From Hyphomicrobiales bacterium (GTDB lineage Bacteria > Pseudomonadota > Alphaproteobacteria > Rhizobiales > Rhizobiaceae): 64,000 nt of DNA. Positions within the stretch are counted from its first letter, which is position 1. Each line of letters opens with the position of its first letter. The stretch lies in NCBI GenBank assembly GCA_900472295.1, contig UCIA01000007.1, positions 3,686 to 67,685 on the forward strand. The letters run 5' to 3'. Below are positions 63,028 to 64,000 of this stretch, piece after piece. A program made the translations under genes and the position numbers. Under the pieces are notes generated by a model. The model was not told the origin of the DNA. It made no database searches and worked only from the letters and a program-made list of their open reading frames with translations.

Positions 63028-64000
63028 ATGAACTGGTCGATCTCCTTCGAACCGCTGCTGTCCTGGCCGTTGCTGGCCCTGGTGCTGGCGCCGTTGCTGG
63101 TGCTGGCGGCAATCGGCCTGTGGTTTCGCCAGCGCGGCGCGATCTTCCGTTTCGCCGCGCTGATTGCGCTGGGCGCGGCACTCCTCAATCCGGTGTTCCT
63201 CGACGAGGAGCGCGAGGCGCTGAAAAGCGTCGTTGCCGTCATCGTTGACCGCAGCCAGAGCCAGGACATCGGCGACCGCACCAAGCAGACCGACGAAGCG
63301 CTGGCCGGGTTGCAGCAGCGCCTTGGCCGCTTCAAGCAGTTCGACGTGCGCGTCGTCGAGGCCGGCAAGTCGGAAGCCGCCGACGAGCGCACCGAGACAC
63401 GGCTGTTCGCAGCCCTTGAAGGCGCGTTCCGCGACGTGCCGCCATCGCGCATCGGCGGCGCCATCATGATCACCGATGGCGAGGTGCATGACGCGCCGCC
63501 CGCCGCGCCGGACTTCAACGCCCCGCTGCACGCGCTGATCACCGGCAATGAGCACGAGAAGGACCGCCGCATCCGCTTCGAGAATGCGCCGCGCTTCGGT
63601 CTCGTCGGCAAGCCGCTCGACATGACCTACCGCGTCATCGCCACCGACGGCGAGACCGGCCCGGTCGATGTCCGCGTCTCGGTCAATGGCGAGCAGGTCG
63701 CTGTCGAAGAGGCAACAATCGGCCAGGCGATGCCCCTGCAGGTGACCATTCCGGGCGCCGGCCGCAACATCGTCGAACTCTCGATCGACCGCGAGCCGGG
63801 CGAACTGACCGACGCCAACAACCGTGCCATCGCGCTGATCGACGGCATCCGCGAAAATCTGCGCGTGCTGCTGGTGTCCGGCGAGCCGCACGCTGGCGAG
63901 CGCACTTGGCGCAATCTGTTGAAATCCGACGCATCGGTCGATCTCGTCCATTTCACCATTTTGCGGCCGCCGGAAAAGCAGGACGGCACGCCGATCAACG
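63028..64000 (+). CDS. Membrane VWA/GATase-like protein, cut by window end
   Basis: The frame starts at the ATG two bases after the DUF4159 stop and is open to the end of the window (324 codons visible). It begins with two hydrophobic helices (LSWPLLALVLAPLLVLAAIG; FAALIALGAALLNPVF). A VWA-like strand follows (VVAVIVDRSQSQDIGD), then IGGAIMITDGEVHDAP and a later region LRVLLVSGEPHAGERTW typical of the glutamine-amidotransferase-like partner in these operons. The C-terminus is missing. It continues the MoxR operon. Confidence 0.88.
   Translation, partial: MNWSISFEPLLSWPLLALVLAPLLVLAAIGLWFRQRGAIFRFAALIALGAALLNPVFLDEEREALKSVVAVIVDRSQSQDIGDRTKQTDEALAGLQQRLGRFKQFDVRVVEAGKSEAADERTETRLFAALEGAFRDVPPSRIGGAIMITDGEVHDAPPAAPDFNAPLHALITGNEHEKDRRIRFENAPRFGLVGKPLDMTYRVIATDGETGPVDVRVSVNGEQVAVEEATIGQAMPLQVTIPGAGRNIVELSIDREPGELTDANNRAIALIDGIRENLRVLLVSGEPHAGERTWRNLLKSDASVDLVHFTILRPPEKQDGTPIN

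Overview
The window looks like chromosomal DNA from an alphaproteobacterium of the order Rhizobiales, most likely Mesorhizobium or a close relative. This is inferred from gene content: a BA14K-family protein, paired cold-shock genes, a UbiK-like protein beside lgt, a prs/rplY/pth/ychF set, an fbc-type cytochrome bc1 operon, and many small rhizobial-type hypothetical proteins. GC content is high and third codon positions are mostly G or C. No rRNA, tRNA, CRISPR array, insertion sequence, integrase or transposase was recognised.

Layout. 0-8.7 kb: a DUF1428 protein, a long imperfect palindromic repeat, a TPR-sulfotransferase, an AT-rich gap with an orphan terminator (possible sRNA), four small unknown proteins, a Kazal-like lipoprotein, two CspA-type genes sharing a leader motif, a BA14K protein, an MBL-fold hydrolase, a glycine-rich membrane protein and ilvE. 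8.9-19.9 kb: a MarR / OmpR-type regulator / histidine kinase operon, a GT4 glycosyltransferase, csaA, a YbjN protein, a UbiK-like protein, the lgt-midA-like-pgeF-M24 run interrupted by an opposite-strand glycosyltransferase-like gene, and a lipoprotein. 20.6-38.8 kb: prs is separated from rplY-pth-ychF by about 14.6 kb of accessory genes. These comprise a secreted protein, an orphan Bug-type binding protein, AraC + Fsr-like MFS, an SDR, an OhrR-like regulator divergent from a chloroperoxidase-like hydrolase, a sugar ABC transporter with a fused ATPase-permease, its probable ROK regulator, and a Tat-exported hydrolase. The last 43 bp of prs are repeated 681 bp downstream, at the edge of this block.

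38.8-47 kb: an APH(3')-II-like kinase gene, corA, two MaoC paralogues, apt, lldD and the three-gene bc1 operon. 47-64 kb: a cupin protein, a tandem pair of ABC exporters plus DUF6665, trmL, soxR with its box, hemF, DUF1344 and DUF1059 proteins, a DUF1285-NUDIX-cca operon, and a divergent MoxR-DUF58-BatA/DUF4159 membrane-protein operon that runs off the window end.

How it fits together: most genes are housekeeping functions (respiration, haem, tRNA processing, lipoprotein modification, translation). The prs-rplY insert is a catabolic and stress-response module with its own local regulators (AraC, OhrR-like, ROK), each divergent from its probable target. No clearly new multi-gene system was identified. 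The best leads are the prs 3'-end duplication with its accessory insert, the shared csp leader element, the repeated TATCGCGATA palindromes, and the orphan terminator near 3.0 kb.
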